From Cornus controversa (Eukaryota > Streptophyta > Magnoliopsida > Cornales > Cornaceae), in contig CM048849.1 of assembly GCA_026545225.1 (NCBI GenBank), positions 26,732,836 to 26,796,835 of the forward strand: a DNA stretch of 64,000 nt, in the 5' to 3' direction. Made by a program: the position numbers and the translations under genes. This document shows, one piece after another, positions 38,773-49,101 of the stretch. Each line of letters opens with the position of its first letter. Position 1 is the stretch's first letter. The notes under the pieces are model-generated. The model was not told the origin of the DNA. It did no database searches and worked only from the letters and a program-made list of their open reading frames with translations.

Positions 38773-41700
38773 ATGGCTGGTGGTCGTGGTCGTGGTCGTC
38801 GTGGGCAGGTTCCGAACGAGGAAGCCCCACACCGTGATCGTAATGTTCAGGATTTGATGATCGAGGATTTACAGAGGCAAGTTGCAGAGTTAACCCAGCG
38901 TCTAACGGCGCAGACTATCAGTGACCGTGAGGTGGAAGATCACGAATCTGATTCCAGTTCCGACAACCCGTTTCACAATCGTGCTCGATTCTGGGGGCAC
39001 CGTGGTCGGGAGGAACGTCATGGAGACCTCGGTTTCAGAGTGGATCTGCCCGAGTTTTCGGGTACGTTACAGGCCGAAGGATTTGTCGATTGGATGAACG
39101 AAGTGGAGCGTATCTTTGAATATAAAGAAGTCCCAGATCGTGTCAAGGTGAAACTGGTCGCCATCAAACTCAAAGGCAGAGCCTCTGCATGGTGGGAGCA
39201 GTTGAGGCGATCACGAGACAGGCAGGGCAAGGCCAAGATCACTGATTGGCAGAAGATGAAGAAGAAGATGAAGGGTCACTTCCTTCCTTTCGGCTACATT
39301 CAAACCCTGTTTCAGCGACTTCAATCGTTGAGGCAAGGATTGAGATCGGTTGATGATTACACAGAGGAGTTCTATCAATTGATAGCCCGGAATGATTTAT
39401 CTGAGACAGAAGAGCAGACGGTGGCGCGGTATTTGGGAGGATTGCGGCAGCCCCTGCAAGATATCCTCAGCCTTCACTCGCTTTGGACTGTTTCTGAAGC
39501 ATACCAACGCGCACTTGCTGTGGAAAAGCAGCAGAATCGGAGGCCAGTGATCAGGAGCGATCAAAATAATCGGCCAGTTCGACCTCAAGAACCCCGTCCT
39601 GTCCAGCCGACACCACAGGGTAATTCTCACTCGAATATTAGATGTTTCAGATGTGGTGAACAGGGACACAGAGCGAATGAGTGCAGGAAGCCTGCTAGTC
39701 AGAAGGGTAAAAATCTCCTGATTGAGGAAGACGTGGTAGACGAAACTGAGGAGACTGGAGAGCCTATGTATGACGATGATGAAGATGAAGATGTGCTGTA
39801 TGGAGATGGCCGTGAGAATCTGGTCATTCGTAAAAGTCTACTGACTCCCAGGGGCGATTCAGGGGATGATTGGTTGAGAACCAATATTTTTCACACGACT
39901 TGTACAGTTGCAGATAAAGTCTGCAAGATGATCATTGACAGTGGCAGTTGTGAGAACGTAGTGTCTGAAGAGGCTGTCCAGAAATTGCAGTTGAAGACAG
40001 ATCGTCATCCCAACCCGTACAAATTGTCATGGCTGAATAAAGGCAGTGAGGTAAAGGTGGATAGGAGATGCCTAGTGTCTTTCTCGATTGGCAAGAAATA
40101 TTTTGATAATGCTTGGTGTGATGTTGTGGCTATGGATGCTTGTCATGTACTGTTAGGCAGACCTTGGCAGTATGATCGCAGTGTTACTCATGACGGACGA
40201 AAGAACACATATTCCCTTAGCATCAAGGGGAAGAAGATTGTGTTGGCTCCTCGTCGGGAAGGAGCCAGTCCTACCCCGGTAGCCAAAACTACTAACCTGC
40301 TTTCTATGTCCAGGTTTTTAACTGAGATTGAGCATAGGGACGTGGTCTATGCTCTGCTGCCTTGTGGGAATAGCGCAACCGACGTGAACGAGAATCCAGA
40401 CTTACCAACAGAGGTGCAGCAACTGCTAACAGAGTTTTCTGACCTGATGCCAGAGGATCTTCCTCCGGGGCTACCGCCTATGAGGGATATTCAGCATCAG
40501 ATTGACCTTGTTCCGGGGTCCAGTTTGCCTAATCGACCGGCGTATCGCCTCAGTCCCAAGGAATCTGAGGAGTTGCAGCGGCAAGTAGTAGAGTTGCTGG
40601 AGAGGGGCTACATCCGTGAGAGTATGAGCCCATGTGCAGTTCCTGCTCTGTTAGTGCCGAAGAAGGATGGCTCTTGGCGTATGTGTGTTGATAGCCGAGC
40701 AATCAACAGGATTACAGTGAAGTACAGGTTTCCAATTCCCCGTCTGGATGATATGTTAGACCAGTTATCCGGTTCCAAGGTCTTCTCAAAAATTGACCTT
40801 AAAAGCGGTTACCACCAGATCAGAATAAGGCCTGGGGATGAGTGGAAGACAGCGTTTAAGACGCAACATGGGTTGTATGAGTGGATGGTCATGCCTTTTG
40901 GGCTGTCCAATGCGCCCAGCACATTTATGAGGTTTATGCATCAGGTTTTACGGCCTTTTATGGGGAAATTCGTCGTAGTTTACTTCGATGACATCCTCAT
41001 CTATAGCCCGACATGGATGTCACATTTTGATCACCTCCGTGCTGTCTTTGATATGTTGAGGACAGAGCACCTGTTCGTCAATCAGAAGAAGTGTGCTTTC
41101 TTCACTACTTCTGTAACTTTTCTGGGTTTTGTGGTGTCCACTGATGGTGTTCATGCAGATCCGTCGAAGATAGACGCGGTTTTGGAGTGGCCCAAACCGA
41201 AAACCTTACACGATGTTCGAAGTTTTCATGGATTGGCATCTTTCTACCGTCGGTTCATCAGAAACTTCAGCACTCTGATTGCTCCAGTCACAGAGTGCCT
41301 TAAGGGACGTGATTTCCATTGGTCCGAGGAGGCAGAGGCCAGTTTTCATCTGGTCAAGCAGAAGATGACAGAGGCACCAGTTTTGGCACTTCCCGACTTT
41401 GAGAAGGTGTTTGAGGTAAACTGTGATGCATCTGGGGTGGGCATTGGTGGTGTTCTGAGTCAGGAGGGGCGTCCAATAGCTTTTTTCAGTGAGAAGCTAT
41501 CAGGATCGAAGAACAATTATTCCACCTATGATCTGGAGTTTTATGCCATCATTCAGTCCCTAAAGCATTGGCGTCACTACCTAATACAGAGGGAATTCAT
41601 TCTCCTCACTGATCATGAGGCTTTGAAATACATCAATGGCCAGCACAAGCTGAGTAGACGGCATGCCAAGTGGGTGGCATACTTGCAAGAGTTCACATTT

Positions 41701-43152
41701 GCACTGAGGCACCAAGCAGGGAGTCTGAACCGTGTTGCAGATGCACTAAGCCGTCGTACGTTGCTCCTCACCACCATGAGCACCAGAGTTGCAGGTTTCG
41801 ATACATTCTCTGATGTGTATGCTGCAGATCCTTCCTTCGGGAGGATAATTCAGGAGGTAATTGATGGTCAACGCTATGATTATATTTTGCACAATGGTTA
41901 CCTGTTTCGTGGATTAAAGTTGTGCATCCCAGATTGTTCACTAAGGCAACAGATTATTAGTGAACTTCATAACGAGGGTCATTTTGGGCGAGACAAGACG
42001 TTGGGTCTGATCTCTTCTAACTATTATTGGCCCAAGTTGACCAGTGACGTGGCTCATTTTGTGGAGCGTTGTTATGTGTGTCAGCGGTCCAAAGGAGTTC
42101 TCACTAATGCGGGCCTGTACACACCTTTACCGGTTCCTGAAGCTCCTTGGCTTGATGTCAGTATGGACTTTGTGTTGGGCTTACCTCGTACCCAACGGGC
42201 CGTGGATTCTATTTTGGTTGTGGTCGATCGATTTTCCAAGATGGCCCATTTTGTTGCTTGCAGGAAAACAATGGATGCTGCCCGGGTCGCCCATCTTTAC
42301 TTCAAGGAGATTGTGCGTTTACATGGTATTCCCCAATCCATTACCTCAGATCGTGATACCAAGTTCATGAGTCAATTTTGGAAGAGTCTATGGGAGAAAC
42401 TGGGAACGAAGTTGAATTTTAGCAGCGCCTACCATCCTCAGACAGATGGTCAGACAGAGGTGGTGAACCGGAGTTTGGGAAACCTTTTGAGGAGTTTGAC
42501 AGGAACTAAGCCAAAGCAGTGGGATTTGGCATTACCTCAAGCAGAATTTGCTTATAACAGGTCAAAGAACAGATCAACAGGAATGAGCCCATTTGAGATT
42601 GTCTATGGTCAGAACCCATCTGGGGTGCTTGACTTAGTCCCTATTCCGCGCGTGGGTCGTTTCAATCGTAAGGCAGATGAGATGGCAGAACATCTTCGAG
42701 GTATCCATGAGCAGGTCAAGCTGGCCATTCACGAGAGTAATGCCAAGTACAAGGTTCAGGCTGACAGCCACCGTCGTCAAGTACTTTTTGACGTTGGTGA
42801 TTTTGTTTGGGCGGTATTAACTCGTGATCGTTTCCCTGTTGGAGAGTATAACAAGCTAAAGGAGCGAAAGATTGGTCCCTGTGAGATCCTGCAGAAGATC
42901 AATGATAACGCCTACAAACTACGTCTCCCCAGTCATTTGAGGACTTCTGACGTCTTTAATGTGAAACATCTGAGTCCTTGTTTTATGGATTCCGATGAGG
43001 CTGTTGTAAACTCGAGGACGAGTTCTTTCCAACCCGAGGTGACTGATGCAGGAGCATCCGAGTCAGATGATGCTGAGCTGTCAGATGACACGTTGATGGC
43101 ACTGAAATATCTTGAGTTGGCAGATCAGCGTAAAGATGGCAGGAAACCGTGA
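38773..43152 (+). CDS. Gag-Pol polyprotein, copy 6
   Basis: Protein identical to copy 1, with C at the silent gag site (39051). No private change was noticed. Ends inside LTR 7. Confidence 0.95.
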   Translation: MAGGRGRGRRGQVPNEEAPHRDRNVQDLMIEDLQRQVAELTQRLTAQTISDREVEDHESDSSSDNPFHNRARFWGHRGREERHGDLGFRVDLPEFSGTLQAEGFVDWMNEVERIFEYKEVPDRVKVKLVAIKLKGRASAWWEQLRRSRDRQGKAKITDWQKMKKKMKGHFLPFGYIQTLFQRLQSLRQGLRSVDDYTEEFYQLIARNDLSETEEQTVARYLGGLRQPLQDILSLHSLWTVSEAYQRALAVEKQQNRRPVIRSDQNNRPVRPQEPRPVQPTPQGNSHSNIRCFRCGEQGHRANECRKPASQKGKNLLIEEDVVDETEETGEPMYDDDEDEDVLYGDGRENLVIRKSLLTPRGDSGDDWLRTNIFHTTCTVADKVCKMIIDSGSCENVVSEEAVQKLQLKTDRHPNPYKLSWLNKGSEVKVDRRCLVSFSIGKKYFDNAWCDVVAMDACHVLLGRPWQYDRSVTHDGRKNTYSLSIKGKKIVLAPRREGASPTPVAKTTNLLSMSRFLTEIEHRDVVYALLPCGNSATDVNENPDLPTEVQQLLTEFSDLMPEDLPPGLPPMRDIQHQIDLVPGSSLPNRPAYRLSPKESEELQRQVVELLERGYIRESMSPCAVPALLVPKKDGSWRMCVDSRAINRITVKYRFPIPRLDDMLDQLSGSKVFSKIDLKSGYHQIRIRPGDEWKTAFKTQHGLYEWMVMPFGLSNAPSTFMRFMHQVLRPFMGKFVVVYFDDILIYSPTWMSHFDHLRAVFDMLRTEHLFVNQKKCAFFTTSVTFLGFVVSTDGVHADPSKIDAVLEWPKPKTLHDVRSFHGLASFYRRFIRNFSTLIAPVTECLKGRDFHWSEEAEASFHLVKQKMTEAPVLALPDFEKVFEVNCDASGVGIGGVLSQEGRPIAFFSEKLSGSKNNYSTYDLEFYAIIQSLKHWRHYLIQREFILLTDHEALKYINGQHKLSRRHAKWVAYLQEFTFALRHQAGSLNRVADALSRRTLLLTTMSTRVAGFDTFSDVYAADPSFGRIIQEVIDGQRYDYILHNGYLFRGLKLCIPDCSLRQQIISELHNEGHFGRDKTLGLISSNYYWPKLTSDVAHFVERCYVCQRSKGVLTNAGLYTPLPVPEAPWLDVSMDFVLGLPRTQRAVDSILVVVDRFSKMAHFVACRKTMDAARVAHLYFKEIVRLHGIPQSITSDRDTKFMSQFWKSLWEKLGTKLNFSSAYHPQTDGQTEVVNRSLGNLLRSLTGTKPKQWDLALPQAEFAYNRSKNRSTGMSPFEIVYGQNPSGVLDLVPIPRVGRFNRKADEMAEHLRGIHEQVKLAIHESNAKYKVQADSHRRQVLFDVGDFVWAVLTRDRFPVGEYNKLKERKIGPCEILQKINDNAYKLRLPSHLRTSDVFNVKHLSPCFMDSDEAVVNSRTSSFQPEVTDAGASESDDAELSDDTLMALKYLELADQRKDGRKP

Positions 43153-43680
43153 CCTTGTCACTAATTAGGGTATTTTTGGATGCGATTCGGTATTTTGGCC
43201 ATAACTTTGGCTACAGGTGTCAGAATCGCCTTTATGACCACAATTCGGAAAGCTTGGTTCGGCGCGCACGTCGTGGGCACCAAGCTAAAGCTGGGTGAGT
43301 CTGTTTTCGAGGTCAAAATCCACTGTTTTCCCCTCCGAATCCCTAATTTTAGTTATTTCTTTCCTTTTTTGGTAATATTTATTTTGTTGATTAGGAAGTG
43401 ATTCTGGGCTTGATTTGGGCCAGAATTCTGGCAACTTTCTTCTTTTATTTCGTATTTTATTTTGGCAAGAATATTAGGTTTTTGCTATTTTTGGTAATGT
43501 TGACGAAGCTTAGCTATATAACCCGGCTTGTGGGTTGATTCGAAGGTACTTTTGATTTTGAATAATAATATTGAATACCAGAGACTTTTCTCTGAGTTTT
43601 TGGGCAATTCTCGTGCTTTCTTTCTGTTTATTTTCTGTTGCCCTTAGCCTACAGAATAATCACTATTCTGTCCGGCGTCA
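43044..43680 (+). repeat. LTR 7 (shared, internal)
   Basis: Same ends and length as LTR 1. TATA box at 43515 and primer site for copy 7 at 43683. Confidence 0.95.
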
Positions 43681-43731
43681 GTTGGTATCAGAGCTTTCAG
43701 CATCTTCCTGGGTGAGATTTCATCAGTTTTC

Positions 43732-46700
43732 ATGGCTGGTGGTCGTGGTCGTGGTCGTCGTGGGCAGGTTCCGAACGAGGAAGCCCCACACCGTGATCGT
43801 AATGTTCAGGATTTGATGATCGAGGATTTACAGAGGCAAGTTGCAGAGTTAACCCAGCGTCTAACGGCGCAGACTATCAGTGACCGTGAGGTGGAAGATC
43901 ACGAATCTGATTCCAGTTCCGACAACCCGTTTCACAATCGTGCTCGATTCTGGGGGCACCGTGGTCGGGAGGAACGTCATGGAGACCTCGGTTTCAGAGT
44001 GGATCTGCCCGAGTTTTCGGGTACGTTACAGGCCGAAGGATTTGTCGATTGGATGAACGAAGTGGAGCGTATCTTTGAATATAAAGAAGTCCCAGATCGT
44101 GTCAAGGTGAAACTGGTCGCCATCAAACTCAAAGGCAGAGCCTCTGCATGGTGGGAGCAGTTGAGGCGATCACGAGACAGGCAGGGCAAGGCCAAGATCA
44201 CTGATTGGCAGAAGATGAAGAAGAAGATGAAGGGTCACTTCCTTCCTTTCGGCTACATTCAAACCCTGTTTCAGCGACTTCAATCGTTGAGGCAAGGATT
44301 GAGATCGGTTGATGATTACACAGAGGAGTTCTATCAATTGATAGCCCGGAATGATTTATCTGAGACAGAAGAGCAGACGGTGGCGCGGTATTTGGGAGGA
44401 TTGCGGCAGCCCCTGCAAGATATCCTCAGCCTTCACTCGCTTTGGACTGTTTCTGAAGCATACCAACGCGCACTTGCTGTGGAAAAGCAGCAGAATCGGA
44501 GGCCAGTGATCAGGAGCGATCAAAATAATCGGCCAGTTCGACCTCAAGAACCCCGTCCTGTCCAGCCGACACCACAGGGTAATTCTCACTCGAATATTAG
44601 ATGTTTCAGATGTGGTGAACAGGGACACAGAGCGAATGAGTGCAGGAAGCCTGCTAGTCAGAAGGGTAAAAATCTCCTGATTGAGGAAGACGTGGTAGAC
44701 GAAACTGAGGAGACTGGAGAGCCTATGTATGACGATGATGAAGATGAAGATGTGCTGTATGGAGATGGCCGTGAGAATCTGGTCATTCGTAAAAGTCTAC
44801 TGACTCCCAGGGGCGATTCAGGGGATGATTGGTTGAGAACCAATATTTTTCACACGACTTGTACAGTTGCAGATAAAGTCTGCAAGATGATCATTGACAG
44901 TGGCAGTTGTGAGAACGTAGTGTCTGAAGAGGCTGTCCAGAAATTGCAGTTGAAGACAGATCGTCATCCCAACCCGTACAAATTGTCATGGCTGAATAAA
45001 GGCAGTGAGGTAAAGGTGGATAGGAGATGCCTAGTGTCTTTCTCGATTGGCAAGAAATATTTTGATAATGCTTGGTGTGATGTTGTGGCTATGGATGCTT
45101 GTCATGTACTGTTAGGCAGACCTTGGCAGTATGATCGCAGTGTTACTCATGACGGACGAAAGAACACATATTCCCTTAGCATCAAGGGGAAGAAGATTGT
45201 GTTGGCTCCTCGTCGGGAAGGAGCCAGTCCTACCCCGGTAGCCAAAACTACTAACCTGCTTTCTATGTCCAGGTTTTTAACTGAGATTGAGCATAGGGAC
45301 GTGGTCTATGCTCTGCTGCCTTGTGGGAATAGCGCAACCGACGTGAACGAGAATCCAGACTTACCAACAGAGGTGCAGCAACTGCTAACAGAGTTTTCTG
45401 ACCTGATGCCAGAGGATCTTCCTCCGGGGCTACCGCCTATGAGGGATATTCAGCATCAGATTGACCTTGTTCCGGGGTCCAGTTTGCCTAATCGACCGGC
45501 GTATCGCCTCAGTCCCAAGGAATCTGAGGAGTTGCAGCGGCAAGTAGTAGAGTTGCTGGAGAGGGGCTACATCCGTGAGAGTATGAGCCCATGTGCAGTT
45601 CCTGCTCTGTTAGTGCCGAAGAAGGATGGCTCTTGGCGTATGTGTGTTGATAGCCGAGCAATCAACAGGATTACAGTGAAGTACAGGTTTCCAATTCCCC
45701 GTCTGGATGATATGTTAGACCAGTTATCCGGTTCCAAGGTCTTCTCAAAAATTGACCTTAAAAGCGGTTACCACCAGATCAGAATAAGGCCTGGGGATGA
45801 GTGGAAGACAGCGTTTAAGACGCAACATGGGTTGTATGAGTGGATGGTCATGCCTTTTGGGCTGTCCAATGCGCCCAGCACATTTATGAGGTTTATGCAT
45901 CAGGTTTTACGGCCTTTTATGGGGAAATTCGTCGTAGTTTACTTCGATGACATCCTCATCTATAGCCCGACATGGATGTCACATTTTGATCACCTCCGTG
46001 CTGTCTTTGATATGTTGAGGACAGAGCACCTGTTCGTCAATCAGAAGAAGTGTGCTTTCTTCACTACTTCTGTAACTTTTCTGGGTTTTGTGGTGTCCAC
46101 TGATGGTGTTCATGCAGATCCGTCGAAGATAGACGCGGTTTTGGAGTGGCCCAAACCGAAAACCTTACACGATGTTCGAAGTTTTCATGGATTGGCATCT
46201 TTCTACCGTCGGTTCATCAGAAACTTCAGCACTCTGATTGCTCCAGTCACAGAGTGCCTTAAGGGACGTGATTTCCATTGGTCCGAGGAGGCAGAGGCCA
46301 GTTTTCATCTGGTCAAGCAGAAGATGACAGAGGCACCAGTTTTGGCACTTCCCGACTTTGAGAAGGTGTTTGAGGTAAACTGTGATGCATCTGGGGTGGG
46401 CATTGGTGGTGTTCTGAGTCAGGAGGGGCGTCCAATAGCTTTTTTCAGTGAGAAGCTATCAGGATCGAAGAACAATTATTCCACCTATGATCTGGAGTTT
46501 TATGCCATCATTCAGTCCCTAAAGCATTGGCGTCACTACCTAATACAGAGGGAATTCATTCTCCTCACTGATCATGAGGCTTTGAAATACATCAATGGCC
46601 AGCACAAGCTGAGTAGACGGCATGCCAAGTGGGTGGCATACTTGCAAGAGTTCACATTTGCACTGAGGCACCAAGCAGGGAGTCTGAACCGTGTTGCAGA

Positions 46701-48111
46701 TGCACTAAGCCGTCGTACGTTGCTCCTCACCACCATGAGCACCAGAGTTGCAGGTTTCGATACATTCTCTGATGTGTATGCTGCAGATCCTTCCTTCGGG
46801 AGGATAATTCAGGAGGTAATTGATGGTCAACGCTATGATTATATTTTGCACAATGGTTACCTGTTTCGTGGATTAAAGTTGTGCATCCCAGATTGTTCAC
46901 TAAGGCAACAGATTATTAGTGAACTTCATAACGAGGGTCATTTTGGGCGAGACAAGACGTTGGGTCTGATCTCTTCTAACTATTATTGGCCCAAGTTGAC
47001 CAGTGACGTGGCTCATTTTGTGGAGCGTTGTTATGTGTGTCAGCGGTCCAAAGGAGTTCTCACTAATGCGGGCCTGTACACACCTTTACCGGTTCCTGAA
47101 GCTCCTTGGCTTGATGTCAGTATGGACTTTGTGTTGGGCTTACCTCGTACCCAACGGGCCGTGGATTCTATTTTGGTTGTGGTCGATCGATTTTCCAAGA
47201 TGGCCCATTTTGTTGCTTGCAGGAAAACAATGGATGCTGCCCGGGTCGCCCATCTTTACTTCAAGGAGATTGTGCGTTTACATGGTATTCCCCAATCCAT
47301 TACCTCAGATCGTGATACCAAGTTCATGAGTCAATTTTGGAAGAGTCTATGGGAGAAACTGGGAACGAAGTTGAATTTTAGCAGCGCCTACCATCCTCAG
47401 ACAGATGGTCAGACAGAGGTGGTGAACCGGAGTTTGGGAAACCTTTTGAGGAGTTTGACAGGAACTAAGCCAAAGCAGTGGGATTTGGCATTACCTCAAG
47501 CAGAATTTGCTTATAACAGGTCAAAGAACAGATCAACAGGAATGAGCCCATTTGAGATTGTCTATGGTCAGAACCCATCTGGGGTGCTTGACTTAGTCCC
47601 TATTCCGCGCGTGGGTCGTTTCAATCGTAAGGCAGATGAGATGGCAGAACATCTTCGAGGTATCCATGAGCAGGTCAAGCTGGCCATTCACGAGAGTAAT
47701 GCCAAGTACAAGGTTCAGGCTGACAGCCACCGTCGTCAAGTACTTTTTGACGTTGGTGATTTTGTTTGGGCGGTATTAACTCGTGATCGTTTCCCTGTTG
47801 GAGAGTATAACAAGCTAAAGGAGCGAAAGATTGGTCCCTGTGAGATCCTGCAGAAGATCAATGATAACGCCTACAAACTACGTCTCCCCAGTCATTTGAG
47901 GACTTCTGACGTCTTTAATGTGAAACATCTGAGTCCTTGTTTTATGGATTCCGATGAGGCTGTTGTAAACTCGAGGACGAGTTCTTTCCAACCCGAGGTG
48001 ACTGATGCAGGAGCATCCGAGTCAGATGATGCTGAGCTGTCAGATGACACGTTGATGGCACTGAAATATCTTGAGTTGGCAGATCAGCGTAAAGATGGCA
48101 GGAAACCGTGA
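43732..48111 (+). CDS. Gag-Pol polyprotein, copy 7
   Basis: Protein identical to copy 1, with C at the silent gag site (44010). The ORF finishes within the outer LTR 8, which keeps the coding tail intact. Last unit before host DNA. Confidence 0.95.
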   Translation: MAGGRGRGRRGQVPNEEAPHRDRNVQDLMIEDLQRQVAELTQRLTAQTISDREVEDHESDSSSDNPFHNRARFWGHRGREERHGDLGFRVDLPEFSGTLQAEGFVDWMNEVERIFEYKEVPDRVKVKLVAIKLKGRASAWWEQLRRSRDRQGKAKITDWQKMKKKMKGHFLPFGYIQTLFQRLQSLRQGLRSVDDYTEEFYQLIARNDLSETEEQTVARYLGGLRQPLQDILSLHSLWTVSEAYQRALAVEKQQNRRPVIRSDQNNRPVRPQEPRPVQPTPQGNSHSNIRCFRCGEQGHRANECRKPASQKGKNLLIEEDVVDETEETGEPMYDDDEDEDVLYGDGRENLVIRKSLLTPRGDSGDDWLRTNIFHTTCTVADKVCKMIIDSGSCENVVSEEAVQKLQLKTDRHPNPYKLSWLNKGSEVKVDRRCLVSFSIGKKYFDNAWCDVVAMDACHVLLGRPWQYDRSVTHDGRKNTYSLSIKGKKIVLAPRREGASPTPVAKTTNLLSMSRFLTEIEHRDVVYALLPCGNSATDVNENPDLPTEVQQLLTEFSDLMPEDLPPGLPPMRDIQHQIDLVPGSSLPNRPAYRLSPKESEELQRQVVELLERGYIRESMSPCAVPALLVPKKDGSWRMCVDSRAINRITVKYRFPIPRLDDMLDQLSGSKVFSKIDLKSGYHQIRIRPGDEWKTAFKTQHGLYEWMVMPFGLSNAPSTFMRFMHQVLRPFMGKFVVVYFDDILIYSPTWMSHFDHLRAVFDMLRTEHLFVNQKKCAFFTTSVTFLGFVVSTDGVHADPSKIDAVLEWPKPKTLHDVRSFHGLASFYRRFIRNFSTLIAPVTECLKGRDFHWSEEAEASFHLVKQKMTEAPVLALPDFEKVFEVNCDASGVGIGGVLSQEGRPIAFFSEKLSGSKNNYSTYDLEFYAIIQSLKHWRHYLIQREFILLTDHEALKYINGQHKLSRRHAKWVAYLQEFTFALRHQAGSLNRVADALSRRTLLLTTMSTRVAGFDTFSDVYAADPSFGRIIQEVIDGQRYDYILHNGYLFRGLKLCIPDCSLRQQIISELHNEGHFGRDKTLGLISSNYYWPKLTSDVAHFVERCYVCQRSKGVLTNAGLYTPLPVPEAPWLDVSMDFVLGLPRTQRAVDSILVVVDRFSKMAHFVACRKTMDAARVAHLYFKEIVRLHGIPQSITSDRDTKFMSQFWKSLWEKLGTKLNFSSAYHPQTDGQTEVVNRSLGNLLRSLTGTKPKQWDLALPQAEFAYNRSKNRSTGMSPFEIVYGQNPSGVLDLVPIPRVGRFNRKADEMAEHLRGIHEQVKLAIHESNAKYKVQADSHRRQVLFDVGDFVWAVLTRDRFPVGEYNKLKERKIGPCEILQKINDNAYKLRLPSHLRTSDVFNVKHLSPCFMDSDEAVVNSRTSSFQPEVTDAGASESDDAELSDDTLMALKYLELADQRKDGRKP

Positions 48112-48639
48112 CCTTGTCACTAATTAGGGTATTTTTGGATGCGATTCGGTATTTTGGCCATAACTTTGGTTACAGGTGTCAGAATCGCCTTTATGACCAC
48201 AATTCGGAAAGCTTGGTTCGGCGCGCACGTCGTGGGCACCTAGCTAAAGCTGGGTGAGTCTGTTTTCGAGGTCAAAATCCACTGTTTTCCCCTCCGAATC
48301 CCTAATTTTAGTTATTTCTTTCCTTTTTTGGTAATATTTATTTTGTTGATTAGGAAGTGATTCTGGGCTTGATTTGGGCCAGAATTCTGGCAACTTTCTT
48401 CTTTTATTTCGTATTTTATTTTGGCAAGAATATTAGGTTTTTGCTATTTTTGGTAATGTTGACGAAGCTTAGCTATATAACCCGGCTTGTGGGTTGATTC
48501 GAAGGTACTTTTGATTTTGAATAATAATATTGAATACCAGAGACTTTTCTCTGAGTTTTTGGGCAATTCTCGTGCTTTCTTTCTGTTTATTTTCTGTTGC
48601 CCTTAGCCTACAGAATAATCACTATTCTGTCCGGCGTCA
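48003..48639 (+). repeat. LTR 8 (outer 3' LTR), with two private substitutions
   Basis: Same 637-bp length but differs from LTR 1 at two sites: T for C at 48170 (LTR position 168) and T for A at 48241 (position 239). I see no other difference by eye. It is followed by GCATG and host sequence, not by a primer site. Confidence 0.95.
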
Positions 48640-48644
48640 GCATG
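48640..48644. repeat. Target-site duplication, right (GCATG)
   Basis: Second copy of the 5-bp duplication flanking the whole array. Unit A host sequence resumes here (TACACCGGACACCG), matching unit B at 58278. Confidence 0.9.
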
Positions 48645-49101
48645 TACACCGGACACCGAACGCAATTAATATCTATTCCAGCATTGGACGATGTTAGACA
48701 AACAAGCAACTTAGTGCACCAGGTGACAATAACCAACCCAAAATTAATTTGGTTGACATTGCTTAACGCGTCAATCAGAGAAACGCTGGTGCAAGATACT
48801 AATGACACTTTATTGTGTGAAGACTTGGTTGCTGATTAATGCGATTTGGTGGCTATGTTTTTTAATAGTTATGATTAGTAATGAAAAATGCCCTTTCACT
48901 ATTTCAATTAAAAGGTGAATGCTTTTTAGGCTCTCCATTCCGACTGAAATAGTAGGCCGAATGTAGTATCTCAGTCATAGAATTCATTAAAGTGGAATCA
49001 TTGGGATGCATTCCGCTCACCATTTCGGTTGGAATGATGGATTTCTTTTTTAAAAGGGAAAGAATAGGTAAATATAATTTTTTTAGTGTTCAGAGTGCAC
49101 C
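48640..49101. repeat. Segmental duplication unit A, right part
   Basis: Continues unit A after the array. It matches unit B 58273-58865, except that unit B has one block twice (133-bp tandem repeat). Similarity stops after AGTGCACC at 49101 and 58865. Derived from CASP-like gene intron; no gene seen. Confidence 0.85.

Larger units (their letters stand above)
13290..48639 (+). mobile_element. Heptameric head-to-tail Ty3/gypsy LTR retrotransposon array, 35,350 bp
   Basis: Eight LTRs of 637 bp alternate with seven internal regions of 4322 bp. 7 x 4959 + 637 = 35,350, which is exactly the span between the two GCATG target duplications. No junction has a TSD inside the array; neighbours share one LTR. 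Every unit has PBS, TATA box and an uninterrupted gag-pol ORF. Order RT, RNase H, integrase marks Ty3/gypsy. The LTR starts TGATG, the PBS fits tRNA-iMet and the single ORF runs into the LTR, which suggests the chromovirus/CRM-like group, though no canonical chromodomain is seen. By eye the copies differ at only a few positions: 20906 in copy 2; 24174 and 34092 in copies 3 and 5; 48170 and 48241 in the last LTR. An assembly effect cannot be excluded from sequence alone. Confidence 0.95.

Noticed and set aside
13290..48639. Satellite or centromeric tandem repeat
   Set aside because: The 4959-bp unit has LTRs, primer site, TATA box and gag-pol, and the block is bounded by one target duplication. 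It is a retrotransposon array, though a CRM-like origin is possible.
13290..48639. Seven independent insertions side by side
   Set aside because: Neighbouring units share one LTR and no internal target duplications exist; separate insertions would give paired LTRs and their own duplications.
48597..48839. 80-codon ORF across the right array junction
   Set aside because: It starts in LTR 8 and ends in host DNA; a chance fusion frame.
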